Below are positions 46,844-58,475 of a stretch of 64,000 nt of DNA, one piece after another. How positions within the stretch are numbered: position 1 is the first letter of the stretch; each line of letters begins with the position of its first letter. The translations under genes and the position numbers were made by a program. Origin of the DNA: Paenibacillus sp. N3.4 (GTDB taxonomy: Bacteria > Bacillota > Bacilli > Paenibacillales > NBRC-103111). The notes below the pieces were generated by a model. It saw only the letters and a list, made by a program, of their open reading frames with translations. It made no database searches and had not been told where the DNA came from. Where the stretch lies: positions 145,191 through 209,190 of the forward strand of contig NZ_VRTT01000002.1 in NCBI RefSeq assembly GCF_008017805.1, in the 5' to 3' direction.

Positions 46844-47734
46844 ATGGACTTAACCTATTTCCGAACTTTTCGAGAAGTGGCTCGCAGAAAGAGCTTCACA
46901 CGCGCTGCCGAAGAATTGGGCTATGCCCAATCGAGCATCACCATGCAGATTCAAAAACTGGAGAAAGAATATGGCGTTCCTTTATTCGAAAGATATGGCC
47001 GACAGCTCCGTCTAACACCCCCAGGCGAAAGCTTGCTTAAACTTGTCCTGCAGATGCTAAGCCTCTATGATCAATCCAAAGAAATGATCGCTAGTGAGGT
47101 GAGCGGCACACTGACCATAGGTACGATTGATTCACTGGCCGCTTATTATTTACCGCCTTATCTACAGCAGTTGAGGCAGCTTTATCCCAAACTAAATATC
47201 CAGCTGCTTTCTGATAATGAAGCGGATTTGCTTACTAAAGTACGCGAAGGCGACTATGATATTGGCCTCATGCTTGATCGTTTTCCTGCCGACAGCCTGC
47301 TAACCTGTACCCAAATCAGAGAAGAGCCACTCGTTTTAGTAGGTCACATCCATCATCCGCTTGCGCAAGCAGATACACTTGACATGTCGGATTTCTATGA
47401 TGCCGAATTTATTGTCACGGAGGAAAGCTGCATCTATCGAGGCATGATCGAAAAACTTTGGAAAGACAATAAGGTTCCTTTTCGTGTTGGCTTCGAGCTT
47501 GGCAATTTAGAAACGATTAAGCACTGTGTTATGAACGGACTTGGGATCTCCTTGCTGCCTCGGATTGCCGTCCAAAATGAATTGGACATGGGCAAGCTTG
47601 CTCTAATACCCTATACGCATCCACAATTAAGATTCGATCTTCAACTGATACAGCATCCCAAAAAGTGGATGTCGAAACCTTTGGAGGCATTCATCGAATT
47701 ATTAACCAGCCCTAAAAGTAACGATGTGACCTAA
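46844..47734 (+). CDS. LysR family transcriptional regulator
   Basis: A 296-residue LysR-type regulator. The N-terminal winged helix (FREVARRKSFTRAAEELGYAQSSITMQIQKLE) is followed by a two-lobe effector domain (GTIDSLAAYYLPP, VMNGLGISLLP). Divergent orientation from the DapA/RidA pair, 120 bp apart, suggests it controls that pair and itself from the shared region. RBS AAGGGGTAG. The effector is unknown. Confidence 0.9.
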   Translation: MDLTYFRTFREVARRKSFTRAAEELGYAQSSITMQIQKLEKEYGVPLFERYGRQLRLTPPGESLLKLVLQMLSLYDQSKEMIASEVSGTLTIGTIDSLAAYYLPPYLQQLRQLYPKLNIQLLSDNEADLLTKVREGDYDIGLMLDRFPADSLLTCTQIREEPLVLVGHIHHPLAQADTLDMSDFYDAEFIVTEESCIYRGMIEKLWKDNKVPFRVGFELGNLETIKHCVMNGLGISLLPRIAVQNELDMGKLALIPYTHPQLRFDLQLIQHPKKWMSKPLEAFIELLTSPKSNDVT

Positions 47735-47739
47735 CAGGC

Positions 47740-48503
47740 TTACATCGCTTTAAATATGCCTTTATATGTTTTCAGTTCTGCTCGGTGAAACGCTTTCAAC
47801 AAGCCGTCTGATTGGATATCTATTTTTTTAACCTCACGATAAGGCAATAAGATTTCCACATTCTTTTGAAAAGGAAAAAAAGAGAGTTCGATATGTTGTT
47901 TATCTTTCCACTCAGCAACTATTTTTTCATCAGGCCACGACCGGCCGAGTAGTGTAACCCATCCGAAAAAAATTTATATTCCTTCGTTGGCGTACCTGGT
48001 TCTTGCATGCACATAAATAAGGATAGCTCGTCACAGATAAGAAGAATGTTCAAGTGTGTCTGAAGTTGACTATTGGTCCCTTCATCGATGATTAAAAGCT
48101 CTTTTAGTGTTTTCTGTCTATGATACTCTTGGTTGAGATATCCTTCTACGTCTTTATCCTTAACTCGTTCGAACAAGGTTGTATATAAAAGGCTGCACAA
48201 TAAAGCCGAATATTTATTGGTTCGTTGTACTTCGTCAATTCCTAACGTGTAGAATAAAAATCGGGGTTTCAATGGAAAATCGATAAAGGAGTAGGGACGA
48301 TTGGTCGCATCATTCCAAAAAGGTGAATCATCTAAACCAATCCAGCCTCTATCATGTTGGTATGCGGCATATACAAGCTCATTGTTTTGTTTGGTATGGA
48401 AGAACAGATCCTCTCGCCATTCAGTGATTAGATCTCCCGATACTTTGGCATGGTCATGCTGCGTGATCATCATAAATGCATCATTTCTTTCATAAACAAT
48501 CAT
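47740..48503 (-). CDS. DUF3891 family protein, apparent frameshift
   Basis: About 254 residues after repair. The N-terminal ITQHDHAKVSGDLITEW and YAAYQHDRGW match DUF3891, a family of unknown function with conserved His/Asp residues that suggest an HD-like metal site. The readable frame stops at 47919; the A-run near 47963-47969 appears one base short, and restoring it gives YKFFFGWVTLLGRSWPDEK and carries the product to 47740. The 3' end lies 5 bp from the convergent LysR stop. Confidence 0.8.
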
Positions 48504-48630
48504 CGTAGATGAACCCCTTTCTAATACGGTTATTTGAAAAATGAATCATGCTTATTTCCCCATTTTAACATGGCAAGTATCGCAATTCCCAACTCTGCCT
48601 TACATTAAGCCTAAATAAATAAGGGGGATT

Positions 48631-48705
48631 TGTAACGCGGAAAAACCGCTTTACACCTCAAATTCTCGTCCGTTCTCTCCTTTTTTCCTTTGTAAGTAGG
48701 TTTTT
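48631..48705. repeat. 75-bp direct repeat, copy 1
   Basis: Starts TGTAACGCGG and ends GTAGGTTTTT. It differs from copy 2 at only a few positions. Its first 25 bp form an imperfect palindrome (TGTAA-GCGG / CCGC-TTACA). Confidence 0.85.
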
Positions 48706-48741
48706 CCTTCTTACAGAGCCGCTTCCAGATTCAGCTCACTC

Positions 48742-48816
48742 TGTAACGCGGAAAATCCGCTTTACACCTCAAGTTCTCGTCCGTTCTCTCCATTTTTCCT
48801 CTGTAAGTAGGTTTTT
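48742..48816. repeat. 75-bp direct repeat, copy 2
   Basis: Second copy in the same orientation, starting 111 bp after copy 1, with the same palindromic head. The stretch 48504-48910 holds no gene besides these repeats. Confidence 0.85.
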
Positions 48817-48910
48817 GAGAAAAGCTCTATCGAGGCCATTCAATAATGAGCTTATCACCAATAAGAAAGTCGTTTTGGGGAATCAAAACTTTTACTTCTT
48901 TTACGGTAGC

Positions 48911-48950
48911 AAAAAGAAGCTCACCTTTTCGTAAAGGTAGAGCTTCTTTC
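48911..48950 (-). terminator. Terminator of the yjfB-like gene
   Basis: AAAGAAGCTC(A)CCTTT pairs with AAAGG(TA)GAGCTTCTTT around a 5-nt loop, followed in the minus direction by TTTTT. Confidence 0.82.
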
Positions 48951-48960
48951 CTGTTCAATC

Positions 48961-49161
48961 TTATACGCGGATGTCGATATTACCGCCCAAATGCGGCGCC
49001 GCTGGAGCGGTAACCTGCTGTTGGGATTTGGCAAAATCTTGCATCAAAGTACTGGCTGCAGCTGTTTGCAAGTCATTCACTTTACTTAAAAGCTGCACGC
49101 CAACAGCTTGCTTCAATGCGTCTCCACCATTCATGGCTGTAAGTACACCATTGATATTCAA
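48961..49161 (-). CDS. YjfB family protein (putative motility protein)
   Basis: A 66-residue helical protein. The C-terminal PHLGGNIDIRV is the hallmark of the YjfB family, annotated as putative motility proteins on the basis of SigD control in Bacillus. The start is TTG 49159-49161 with AGGAGG 8 nt upstream. It lies 192 bp downstream of pyrE and may have its own promoter. Confidence 0.85.
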   Translation of the reverse strand: MNINGVLTAMNGGDALKQAVGVQLLSKVNDLQTAAASTLMQDFAKSQQQVTAPAAPHLGGNIDIRV

Positions 49162-49353
49162 CGAGCACTCCTCCTCTCACCGTTCGGTAGCTGGCAAGCA
49201 TTCGGCTGATGCCGATTAGCCCCTTTAGCTTTGCGTCTGTCGCTTTCGCGCCATTTGCCTGTTCGCAGATGTTTGGCCATACGTAACACGATTTCAGTAT
49301 AAAATAGTTCCTCATCCTACGTCAATGTTTGCAGATCATTTGGAACTGATAAC

Positions 49354-49995
49354 TTACAGGCCAAAGCCTGCAGGGTTTGCTCTCCAAGATTGCAGCAGAG
49401 CCATATCTTCTTGCTTGATTTTGCCTTTCTCTAGAGCAACTTCAAGGAGTGTGGAATAGTTGGAAAGTGTATGGAGCGGCATTCCAGCCGCTTGAAAAGC
49501 TTCCGTCGCTTTATCAAGCTCGTAGGAGAATATGGCAAGAACGCCTAAAGCCACAGCACCCGCATCTTTAACAGCGACTGCCGCTTTCAAAGAGCTGCCG
49601 CCTGTCGAGATCAAGTCTTCTATAACGATGACTTTTTGGCCTGGCTTTACAGATCCTTCGATCAGATTCTCTTTGCCGTGCCCTTTTGCTTTATCGCGAA
49701 TATAGATCATCGGCAATCCGAGCTTTTGAGCAACCCATGCTGCGTGTGGAATACCCGCAGTTGCAGTTCCTGCAACGACTTCAGCATCAGGAAACTTCTG
49801 CTGAATCAGAGCCACGAAGCCATCTGCAATGGCCTCGCGAATAGCCGGATGCGACATCGTTAACCGATTATCGCAATAAATCGGCGATTTCAGACCCGAT
49901 GTCCATGTAAAAGGTTGATGCGGACGAAGCGATACCGCCTCTATATCTAGTAAGGACGCAGCCACATGCTGCGCAATCGTTTCGAGCTGACTCAT
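49354..49995 (-). CDS. pyrE: Orotate phosphoribosyltransferase
   Basis: A 213-residue enzyme that transfers ribose-5-phosphate from PRPP to orotate, giving OMP. The PRPP loop is [30 protein letters not shown] and [16 protein letters not shown] are the flexible catalytic loop and substrate segments. The ATG at 49995 ([10 protein letters not shown]) matches the usual N-terminus; an upstream in-frame extension overlaps pyrF's end and is rejected. Last gene of the pyr operon. Confidence 0.95.
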   Translation of the reverse strand: MSQLETIAQHVAASLLDIEAVSLRPHQPFTWTSGLKSPIYCDNRLTMSHPAIREAIADGFVALIQQKFPDAEVVAGTATAGIPHAAWVAQKLGLPMIYIRDKAKGHGKENLIEGSVKPGQKVIVIEDLISTGGSSLKAAVAVKDAGAVALGVLAIFSYELDKATEAFQAAGMPLHTLSNYSTLLEVALEKGKIKQEDMALLQSWRANPAGFGL

Positions 49996-50020
49996 GAACC
50001 TTTCACCGTTCCTTCCGTTG

Positions 50021-50755
50021 TTAGGACTTAATGACGCCATCGATAATCGATTCAATGGCTGCTCTTGGATCTGCCGCTCCCGTAATCGGACGGCCAATCA
50101 CGACGAAGTCCGTCCCCTGCGCGAAAGCCTCAGCCGGCGTCATAATACGCGACTGGTCGCCTACATCGGCTCCCGCTGGGCGGATGCCCGGCGTCACGGT
50201 GACGAATCCGTCGCCGCATGCCGCCTTAATCTGCGTCACCTCAAGCGGTGACGCAACGACACCCTGAAGCCCCGCGGCTTGCGCCAAGCGGGCATAGTGA
50301 ATGACGGCCTGCTCGACCGATCCGGTCAGGCCGATCTCGTCATTCAGCACCTGCAAGCTGGTGCTGGTTAGCTGTGTGACGCCGATGACCATCGGGCGTC
50401 CAGCTCCTGGCTTGAGCGCCTTGTCGACTCCCTCCAAGGCTGCCTCCATCATCTGCTTGCCTCCGGCCGCATGGACGTTGAACACATCTACACCTAGGCG
50501 CGTGACGCTTTCCGCGCCCCCTTTGACCGTGTTTGGAATGTCATGCATCTTCACATCGAGGAAAACTTTATAGCCGCGATCCTTCAGGCTTGCTACGAAG
50601 CCTGGACCTGCAGCATAAAACAGCTGCATGCCCACCTTCACATAACAAGGGATACCTTCGAGCTGCTTAAGCAGCCCTTCAGCACTTTCTGCATTCGCGT
50701 AATCCATAGCCACCATGATACGCCCAGCTGCATCTGCTTTTGAAATAGCGCTCAT
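50021..50755 (-). CDS. pyrF: Orotidine 5'-phosphate decarboxylase
   Basis: A 244-residue TIM-barrel enzyme making UMP from OMP. VAMDYA begins the first strand; [13 protein letters not shown] is the D-x-K-x-x-D catalytic signature; TPGIRPAG and VIGRPIT bind the phosphate. The ATG at 50755 ([11 protein letters not shown]) is preferred; an earlier in-frame start would run into carB. It lies 13 bp after carB. Confidence 0.95.
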   Translation of the reverse strand: MSAISKADAAGRIMVAMDYANAESAEGLLKQLEGIPCYVKVGMQLFYAAGPGFVASLKDRGYKVFLDVKMHDIPNTVKGGAESVTRLGVDVFNVHAAGGKQMMEAALEGVDKALKPGAGRPMVIGVTQLTSTSLQVLNDEIGLTGSVEQAVIHYARLAQAAGLQGVVASPLEVTQIKAACGDGFVTVTPGIRPAGADVGDQSRIMTPAEAFAQGTDFVVIGRPITGAADPRAAIESIIDGVIKS

Positions 50756-50768
50756 CTTGGTCACCATC

Positions 50769-53700
50769 CTAGGAATGAACCGGCATTGCGCGTGAGGAGA
50801 AGTTGATTGATTCAAGCATGTTGACGAGTGCTCTCACGGTATCCAAGGAAGTCATACAAACGACGCCATTTTCCACAGCTTCACGACGAATACGGAAACC
50901 ATCACGTTCAGGCGCCTTGCCTTTCGTCAACGTGTTCACAACAAATTGTGCATCTCCGCTGCGTATGAGATCCAATATATTCGGTGAACCTTCGCTAAGC
51001 TTATTCACTGTAGTGACAGGAAGTCCTGCTTCAGCGATCGACGTCGCCGTTCCTCCAGTTGCAATAATTTTATAGCCAAGACGGTAGAAGCCTCTCAAAA
51101 TCTCAATCGCTTCGTCCTTATCCTTGTCAGCAACCGTAACAACCACAGATCCGGCTGAAGGAATTTTCATGCCTGCACCGATTAAGCCTTTATAGAGTGC
51201 TTTGGCGAAATTGATATCGCGCCCCATAACTTCGCCCGTCGATTTCATCTCAGGTCCGAGCGTTGTATCCACACGGCGCAGTTTTGCGAAGGAGAACACA
51301 GGCACTTTGACGGAAACGTACTTGTCTTCCGGCCATAATCCGCTGTGGTAACCCATATCGGTCAGCTTTTGCCCCATAATGACGCGCGTTGCCACGTTCG
51401 CCATCGGGATGTTCGTTACTTTACTTAAGAATGGTACCGTTCTGGAAGAGCGCGGGTTAACCTCGATGACATACACTTGGTCGTTATGAATAACGAATTG
51501 GATGTTCACCAAGCCAACTACGTTCAGTTCAATGCCAATTTTTGTTGTGATATCGATAATTTGTTGTTTAATGTCATCCGATAAGGATTGTGGCGGGTAA
51601 ACCGCGATAGAGTCACCAGAGTGAACCCCTGCGCGTTCCACGTGCTCCATAATGCCCGGAATGAGAACCGTTTCCCGGTCACAAATGGCGTCAACCTCAA
51701 CCTCTTTCCCCAGCATGTAGCGGTCAATAAGAACCGGATGCTCAGGGTTAATTTTAACTGCATATTCCATATAGCTAAGCAATTCTTCGTCGGAGTATAC
51801 AATTTCCATCGCGCGTCCGCCTAGCACATAGGAAGGGCGCACAATAACCGGATAACCGAATTTCGCTGCTGTTCCTACCGCTTGATCTACTGATGTCACC
51901 GTTCCGCCTGGTGGTTGAGCAATCGCCAGTTTGCTAAGCAAAGCTTCGAATTTCTTACGATCTTCCGCTGTATCGATACTTTCCAGATCTGAACCGAGAA
52001 TGCGCACGCCGGCTTTGTGTAAAGGCGCTGCTAAGTTGATCGCAGTTTGACCACCGAATTGAACGATAACCCCAATTGGATTTTCACGCTCAATGACGTT
52101 CATCACATCTTCGAAGAACAAAGGCTCGAAGTATAAACGATCGGACGTGTTAAAGTCCGTGGATACAGTCTCAGGGTTATTGTTGATAATAACGGCTTCA
52201 TAACCGGCAGCTTGGATCGCCCACACCGCATGAACCGTGGAGTAATCGAACTCGATCCCTTGTCCGATACGAATCGGACCAGAACCCAAAACAACAACTT
52301 TCTCTTTGGTTGTTTCGGTCACTTCATCTTCTTGCTCATACGTAGAATAGTAGTAAGGTGTGGAAGCTTCGAACTCAGCTGCGCACGTATCTACCATCTT
52401 GTAAACAGGCTTGATGTTTTGTTGCAAACGGTGTGTTCTCACATCAGCTTCTTTGATAAAGCTGGAGCAACCGGCAAGCGCGCGGATTTCGGCAATTGCA
52501 CGATCGGTAAAGCCTTTGCGTTTCGTTTCAAAAAGCAGCTCATTGGTTAACTCGCTAGCTGCGATTTCTTTTTCATATTTAATTAAACCGTCCAGCTTGT
52601 TCAGGAACCACCAGTCGATCTTAGTTAATTCTTGCAATTGTTCCACCGTATAACCTCTGCGATAAGCCTCTGCGATTAAGAATAAACGCTCATCGTCCGG
52701 CTTTTGCAAGCGGTATTCCAATGTTTCTTGATCCAATAAATCTGTCTCTTTCAAGAAAAGACGATGTACGCCGATTTCCAAAGAACGAACAGCTTTATGA
52801 ATGGACTCTTCGAACGTACGGCCAATGGCCATGACTTCGCCGGTCGCTTTCATTTGCGTGCCAAGCTTACGGTTTGCCGCTGTAAATTTATCAAACGGCC
52901 AGCGTGGAATTTTGGAAACGATGTAATCCAATGCTGGCTCGAAGCATGCATAGGTTTGACCCGTAACCGGATTAACCAATTCATCCAGCGTATAACCAAT
53001 CGCAATTTTCGCAGCCATCTTGGCAATTGGGTATCCTGTTGCTTTGGAAGCAAGCGCTGAAGAACGACTTACACGCGGGTTAACTTCAATAACATAGTAT
53101 TGGAAGCTGTGCGGATCCAGTGCATACTGAACGTTACAACCACCCTCGATGTTCAAAGCGCGGATGATTTTGAGCGATGCCGAACGCAGCATTTGGTACT
53201 CGCGGTCCGACAAGGTTTGGCTTGGTGCTACAACGATGCTATCGCCGGTATGTACGCCTACAGGATCGAAGTTCTCCATGTTGCATACCACGATACAGTT
53301 ATCATTCGCATCACGCATTACTTCATACTCAACTTCTTTCATGCCAGCAATGCTTCTCTCAACAAGACATTGACCAATCGGACTGTAACGAATACCGGAA
53401 GCCACGATTTCCGTCAATTCTTCCATCGTGTTACAAATCCCGCCGCCTGTTCCGCCTAGTGTGTAGGCAGGACGAATAATGATAGGGAAACCAATTTCTT
53501 GCGCAAACTCAACAGCTTGTGCAACAGTCGTTACGATAACGCTATCCGGTACCGGCTGCTCCAATTCTCTCATCAAGTCTCTGAAAAGATCACGGTCTTC
53601 CGCTTTCTCAATGGCTGTCAATTGGGTACCTAGAAGCTTAACGTTCTCACTTTCTAATACGCCTGCGCGAGCAAGCTCTACTGCCATATTAAGACCCGTT

Positions 53701-53978
53701 TGGCCGCCAAGCGTTGGCAGCAAACCATCCGGGCGTTCTTGACGAATAATTTGTGTAACGAATTCAAGCGTAATCGGTTCGATATATACTTTATCAGCCA
53801 TGTTCGTATCCGTCATAATCGTAGCTGGGTTGCTATTGATCAGGATAACTTCCATACCTTCTTCTTTTAGCGCTTGGCAAGCTTGCGTGCCTGCATAGTC
53901 AAATTCCGCCGCCTGACCAATTACAATCGGACCGGAACCAATCACAAGGATCTTTTTGAGTGTATTATTTTTTGGCAT
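50769..53978 (-). CDS. carB: Carbamoyl-phosphate synthase, large subunit
   Basis: A full-length 1069-residue protein with two ATP-grasp halves (first half opening [22 protein letters not shown], second [19 protein letters not shown]), the oligomerisation segment between them, and a C-terminal MGS-like allosteric domain ([11 protein letters not shown]) that binds effectors such as UMP and PRPP/ornithine in relatives. It uses two ATP, bicarbonate and ammonia from CarA. Start overlaps the carA end by 14 bp. Confidence 0.97.
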   Translation of the reverse strand: MPKNNTLKKILVIGSGPIVIGQAAEFDYAGTQACQALKEEGMEVILINSNPATIMTDTNMADKVYIEPITLEFVTQIIRQERPDGLLPTLGGQTGLNMAVELARAGVLESENVKLLGTQLTAIEKAEDRDLFRDLMRELEQPVPDSVIVTTVAQAVEFAQEIGFPIIIRPAYTLGGTGGGICNTMEELTEIVASGIRYSPIGQCLVERSIAGMKEVEYEVMRDANDNCIVVCNMENFDPVGVHTGDSIVVAPSQTLSDREYQMLRSASLKIIRALNIEGGCNVQYALDPHSFQYYVIEVNPRVSRSSALASKATGYPIAKMAAKIAIGYTLDELVNPVTGQTYACFEPALDYIVSKIPRWPFDKFTAANRKLGTQMKATGEVMAIGRTFEESIHKAVRSLEIGVHRLFLKETDLLDQETLEYRLQKPDDERLFLIAEAYRRGYTVEQLQELTKIDWWFLNKLDGLIKYEKEIAASELTNELLFETKRKGFTDRAIAEIRALAGCSSFIKEADVRTHRLQQNIKPVYKMVDTCAAEFEASTPYYYSTYEQEDEVTETTKEKVVVLGSGPIRIGQGIEFDYSTVHAVWAIQAAGYEAVIINNNPETVSTDFNTSDRLYFEPLFFEDVMNVIERENPIGVIVQFGGQTAINLAAPLHKAGVRILGSDLESIDTAEDRKKFEALLSKLAIAQPPGGTVTSVDQAVGTAAKFGYPVIVRPSYVLGGRAMEIVYSDEELLSYMEYAVKINPEHPVLIDRYMLGKEVEVDAICDRETVLIPGIMEHVERAGVHSGDSIAVYPPQSLSDDIKQQIIDITTKIGIELNVVGLVNIQFVIHNDQVYVIEVNPRSSRTVPFLSKVTNIPMANVATRVIMGQKLTDMGYHSGLWPEDKYVSVKVPVFSFAKLRRVDTTLGPEMKSTGEVMGRDINFAKALYKGLIGAGMKIPSAGSVVVTVADKDKDEAIEILRGFYRLGYKIIATGGTATSIAEAGLPVTTVNKLSEGSPNILDLIRSGDAQFVVNTLTKGKAPERDGFRIRREAVENGVVCMTSLDTVRALVNMLESINFSSRAMPVHS

Positions 53979-55137
53979 ATTGCAGTTCCTCCTTCACAGA
54001 TGTCGATGCCGTGGAAGCTTTCCACTGAGCAAGCATTTGCGCTTGGCGCGGCTGCTGTGGGTTGTCAATTTTGTGCTGGCGAATCAGTGCAATGAAATCA
54101 TCGAACAAGTAGCTGGAGTCAAATGGACCCGGTGCTGCCTCTGGGTGATATTGAACGGAGAAGGCAGGGTGTTTCTTATGTTTCAAGCCTTCGATCGTAC
54201 GGTCATTATTGTTAATGTGTGTCACTTCAAGGTCAGTTCCGATTACGGATTCTTCCTTAACCGTGTAGCCATGGTTTTGCGATGTAATGTAGCAGCGTCC
54301 GGAAATCAAATCTTTCACCGGATGGTTGCCGCCGCGATGACCGAATTTCAATTTATCTGTATCTGCGCCGCAAGCGAGTGCGAACAGCTGATGTCCTAAG
54401 CAAATGCCGAAGAGCGGGATTTCACCAAGCAAGCCCTTAATCATTTCAACCGCGTGAGGAACATCTTTAGGATCCCCAGGGCCGTTAGACAGCAGAACGC
54501 CATCTGGAGCAAGGCGAAGGATTTGCTCAGCCGTTGCATCTTGCGGAACGACGACAACATCGCAGTCGCGTTTGCTCAGATCGCGGATGATTCCGCTTTT
54601 TGCTCCGTAGTCTACGAGCACGATACGCTCTTTGTAACCCGGTGCGCCATAAACACTTTTTGTGGAAACACGAGCGACTTGATCCGTCATGAGGGAAGTG
54701 CCTCGCAGGATTTCAGTGAGCTCAGCAATGGATTTGTTTGAAGTGGTCAGCAAGCTTTTCATAACCCCATAATGGCGGATTTTACGAGTCAGCATACGGG
54801 TATCGATGCCGCTAATGCCCACGATGCCGTATTCTTTGAGCAAACTGCCAAGCGTGTATTGCGCTCTCCAGTTGCTTGGAATTTCTTCATGCTCACGAAC
54901 GACAAACCCATGAATGAAAGGACGTACAGATTCGAAATCATCACGAATCACGCCATAATTTCCAACCAATGGATACGTCATGGTCACGATTTGACCGCAG
55001 TAAGAAGGATCCGAAAGCACCTCTTGATAACCCGTAATACCTGTATTGAATACAACCTCACCGACGGATTCACCCTCACTCCCGAACGATTTCCCTGTAA
55101 AAAGAGTGCCGTCTTCCAGCAATAATCTTGCTTGCAT
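53965..55137 (-). CDS. carA: Carbamoyl-phosphate synthase, small (glutaminase) subunit
   Basis: A 390-residue subunit. The N-terminal domain starts [19 protein letters not shown]; the class I amidotransferase domain has the catalytic Cys in [11 protein letters not shown] and His/Glu in [10 protein letters not shown]. It releases ammonia from glutamine for CarB. The ATG at 55137 fits the family start; AAGGAG lies 11 nt upstream. A 159-bp gap before it, in an otherwise tightly packed operon, holds two apparent ARG boxes. Confidence 0.96.
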   Translation of the reverse strand: MQARLLLEDGTLFTGKSFGSEGESVGEVVFNTGITGYQEVLSDPSYCGQIVTMTYPLVGNYGVIRDDFESVRPFIHGFVVREHEEIPSNWRAQYTLGSLLKEYGIVGISGIDTRMLTRKIRHYGVMKSLLTTSNKSIAELTEILRGTSLMTDQVARVSTKSVYGAPGYKERIVLVDYGAKSGIIRDLSKRDCDVVVVPQDATAEQILRLAPDGVLLSNGPGDPKDVPHAVEMIKGLLGEIPLFGICLGHQLFALACGADTDKLKFGHRGGNHPVKDLISGRCYITSQNHGYTVKEESVIGTDLEVTHINNNDRTIEGLKHKKHPAFSVQYHPEAAPGPFDSSYLFDDFIALIRQHKIDNPQQPRQAQMLAQWKASTASTSVKEELQYAKK

Positions 55138-55225
55138 TGTTCTTTCAACTCCTTCGCTATTGTCAAACGATTCTGGACGAATCGCAGATGTCATGCCTAC
55201 AATTTACATACAAAACGTATATCAC

Positions 55226-55259
55226 TGCATAAAAATATATCTTTCTGTATAAATATACA
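55226..55259 (-). promoter_or_regulatory. Tandem ARG boxes (ArgR/AhrC sites) upstream of carA
   Basis: On the minus strand TGTATATTTATACA (55246-55259) fits TGNATWWWWATNCA fully, and TATATTTTTATGCA (55226-55239) fits at all but one position. Their centres are 20 bp apart, two helical turns, as for classical paired ARG boxes. They lie in the pyrC-carA gap, about 90-120 bp before the carA start. Confidence 0.55.
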
Positions 55260-55296
55260 CGATTTTTCCGTCGCCGTATAGATCTAAGTGACTATT

Positions 55297-56579
55297 TTAG
55301 GACCAAACCACTTGGCCTGAGGCTATTGTAACGACCGGCCAGCCTTGCAAGTTCCAGCCGATAAACGGTGTATTTTTGCTGCGCGATATGATCTCTTCCT
55401 TCTTGACCTCGCGTACCGTCTCCAAATCAACAATCGTAATATCCGCTGCACTTCCTACCTCGAGCGTCCCATAAGGAAGACCAAATACTTCGGCAGGCTT
55501 CTTTGTCAATCGATCTACCAGGAAACCTAGTGTCCATTGACCGGTTATAACGAATTTCGTATAAAGCAAGGAAAAGGCGGTTTCGAAGCCAAGGATACCG
55601 AATGGCGCAAGCATCATGCCCTTCGCTTTCTCCTCTTCACTGTGCGGTGCATGATCCGTGACGATGATATCGATGGTGCCGTCTTCCAAACCTTCTATAA
55701 CAGCTTGCACATCGCGCGGCGTGCGCAGCGGCGGATTCATCTTCCAGTTGGCATCGAGCCCCGGAATGTCTTCGTCAGAAAGCACGAGGTGATGGGGACA
55801 TACCTCTGCAGTTACTTTAATGCCGAACTGCTTCGCATGTCGGATCAAGCGAACCGATTGCTCGGTGCTCACGTGGCACACGTGGTAGTGAACCCCGGTT
55901 GCTTCGGCCAGCAGCACGTCGCGGCCTACATGAATCGCTTCGGATTCGTTCGGTATGCCTTTGAGTCCGTGCTTCTTCGCGAATTCGCCTTCGCTTACCG
56001 GCGCGCGACCACAAGCGTGTCATCCTCGCAGTGCGCGATGATCGGCATGCCGATGGATGCGGCTAACGCCATCGCATCTTTCATCATTTGCGCGCTTTGC
56101 ACGCCGACACCGTCATCCGTGTAGCCGATGACGCCGGCTTCTTTCAGCGCTGCGAAATCCGTCAACTCACGGCCAAGCTCGTTTTTTGTGATCGTACCAT
56201 ATGGAATCACGCGCACAACACCTTCGGTTTTCGCTTTGTCCAATATGTAGTTCACTGTTTCAACCGTATCAATAACAGGTCTTGTATTGGGCATGCAAGC
56301 GATAGTCGTGAAACCGCCTCTTGCGGCGGAACGCGTTCCAGTCGCAATATTTTCTTTATGTTCAAAACCTGGCTCCCGTAAATGAACGTGCATATCGATA
56401 AAGCCCGGTGCAACCAGCTTGCCTGCTGCGTCAATCACATCGTGTCCCTCTGTTTGTGGCGCCACTCCCTCCGAAGCGTCTACTACTTGGGCGATTTTTT
56501 CACCTTCCACAAAAATATGCTTCTTCGTCTGCTCGTTATTGGCATTTACGATGAGTCCGTTCAGTATCCAAATCCCCAT
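55297..56579 (-). CDS. pyrC: Dihydroorotase (class I), apparent frameshift
   Basis: About 428 residues after repair. The zinc site signature is [26 protein letters not shown] and VTDHAPHS contribute further ligands, and the Asp in TDHAPH is catalytic. The enzyme cyclises carbamoyl aspartate. The frame breaks near 55998-56000: the first part ends LVVARR and stop, and one more G (CGG-GTA-AGC) continues as [16 protein letters not shown] to the normal end. The start ATG 56579 (MGIWILNG) has GGGGGA upstream and follows pyrB by 19 bp. Since a dead pyrC would make the cell need pyrimidines, a sequencing error is likely. Confidence 0.92.
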
Positions 56580-56598
56580 TGACTTAGCATCCCCCATT

Positions 56599-57501
56599 CT
56601 ATGATAAAGCTCGTTCAATGACTGCCATACGGATCGGCACACCATGAGCGATTTGTGTGAAGATTTTAGATTTCTCATGTTCAACCAGTTCATCATCCAG
56701 CTCGACATTACGGTTCACAGGAGCCGGGTGCATAATAATGGCGTGAGGCGCCATGCGGCTGGCTCGTTCTACCGTCAGCCCGTAATGCTCACGATACTCC
56801 TCGGCAGAACGAATAATTCCTTTATCATGACGTTCCAGCTGCACCCGCAGCATCATGACCACATCGCCCTTAATCGCCTCTTCCATAGACACATATGGAG
56901 CAAATTCCGCCAGTTCAGGCGCTTGCATACTCTCCGGTGCACAAAACTTCACTTTCGCTCCCAAGGCGATCAGGCCCCAGAGATTCGAACGAGCGACGCG
57001 ACTGTGCAAGATGTCTCCAATAATCGAAACATTTAATCCTTTTATTTCTCCAAATTGCTTGCGCATCGTGTAGAAATCCAGCAAGGCTTGCGTAGGGTGC
57101 TCATTGTTGCCATCCCCTGCATTAATTAGCGGGATTTTAATTTTATCGGCAAGCTCGGCAAGCACACCGTTTGGTTTTAACCGAATGACACCCGCATCAA
57201 TGCCCATGGACTCAAGCGTACGCACAGTATCATAGATGGATTCCCCTTTTTGGACACTGGACTCTGCTGCAGAGAAGTTCAATACGTCAGCGCCCAATCG
57301 CTTTTGCGCCAGTTCGAAAGAGAATCTTGTTCTTGTACTATTTTCGAAAAACAAGTTCGATACGAACTTCCCATTGCATTGATTCGTCACTTTGCTGGGG
57401 TACTGCTCCCAGTAAGCCGCACGATCAAGAATACTTGTGATTTCCCCCGCGCTTACCCCTTTTAACCCTAGAAAATGCTTCGTTGCCTGTAGACTCACCA
57501 T
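56599..57501 (-). CDS. pyrB: Aspartate carbamoyltransferase, catalytic chain
   Basis: A 300-residue enzyme joining carbamoyl phosphate and aspartate. FENSTRTRFSFELA is the phosphate-binding signature, EHPTQALLD and HPAPVNR the other substrate loops, and KGES the 80s-loop. No regulatory chain (pyrI) is present, as expected in Firmicutes. The ATG at 57501 lies 5 nt after AGGAG; the GTG at 57507 is too close to that site. Start overlaps the pyrR end. Confidence 0.96.
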   Translation of the reverse strand: MVSLQATKHFLGLKGVSAGEITSILDRAAYWEQYPSKVTNQCNGKFVSNLFFENSTRTRFSFELAQKRLGADVLNFSAAESSVQKGESIYDTVRTLESMGIDAGVIRLKPNGVLAELADKIKIPLINAGDGNNEHPTQALLDFYTMRKQFGEIKGLNVSIIGDILHSRVARSNLWGLIALGAKVKFCAPESMQAPELAEFAPYVSMEEAIKGDVVMMLRVQLERHDKGIIRSAEEYREHYGLTVERASRMAPHAIIMHPAPVNRNVELDDELVEHEKSKIFTQIAHGVPIRMAVIERALS

Positions 57502-57503
57502 GC

Positions 57504-58286
<783 letters not shown>

Positions 58287-58315
58287 TTTTTAAAGGTACA
58301 TATGTAATTAAAAGA

Positions 58316-58344
58316 ATTATCCCATTTTCGACACGATAAGTCAA
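58316..58344 (-). promoter_or_regulatory. Sigma-A promoter of the pyr operon
   Basis: On the minus strand TTGACT (58339-58344), exactly 17 nt, then GATAAT (58316-58321), 30 nt before the PyrR binding loop. Confidence 0.75.
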
Positions 58345-58364
58345 TATATAATTATAAAACTTAC

Positions 58365-58394
58365 TTGGATCAAAGAACCGCCATGTGCTATTAT
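58365..58394 (+). promoter_or_regulatory. Candidate promoter of the ABC exporter pair
   Basis: TTGGAT (58365-58370), 18 nt, then TATTAT (58389-58394), 81 nt before the ATG. Confidence 0.4.
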
Positions 58395-58475
58395 TTACAT
58401 ATAAATTGGCTGCTGCTAAAGACAGTTCTACAAGGACACGATATTTCCCTGAAGGAACACATGAAGGAGGAAACC

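Noticed and set aside
48631..48816. CRISPR array
   Set aside because: Only two copies, 75 bp each with a 36-bp gap, and no cas genes nearby.
50021..55130. Numerous plus-strand open frames across carB, carA and pyrF
   Set aside because: All are antisense shadows of full-length, highly conserved genes and lack ribosome sites.
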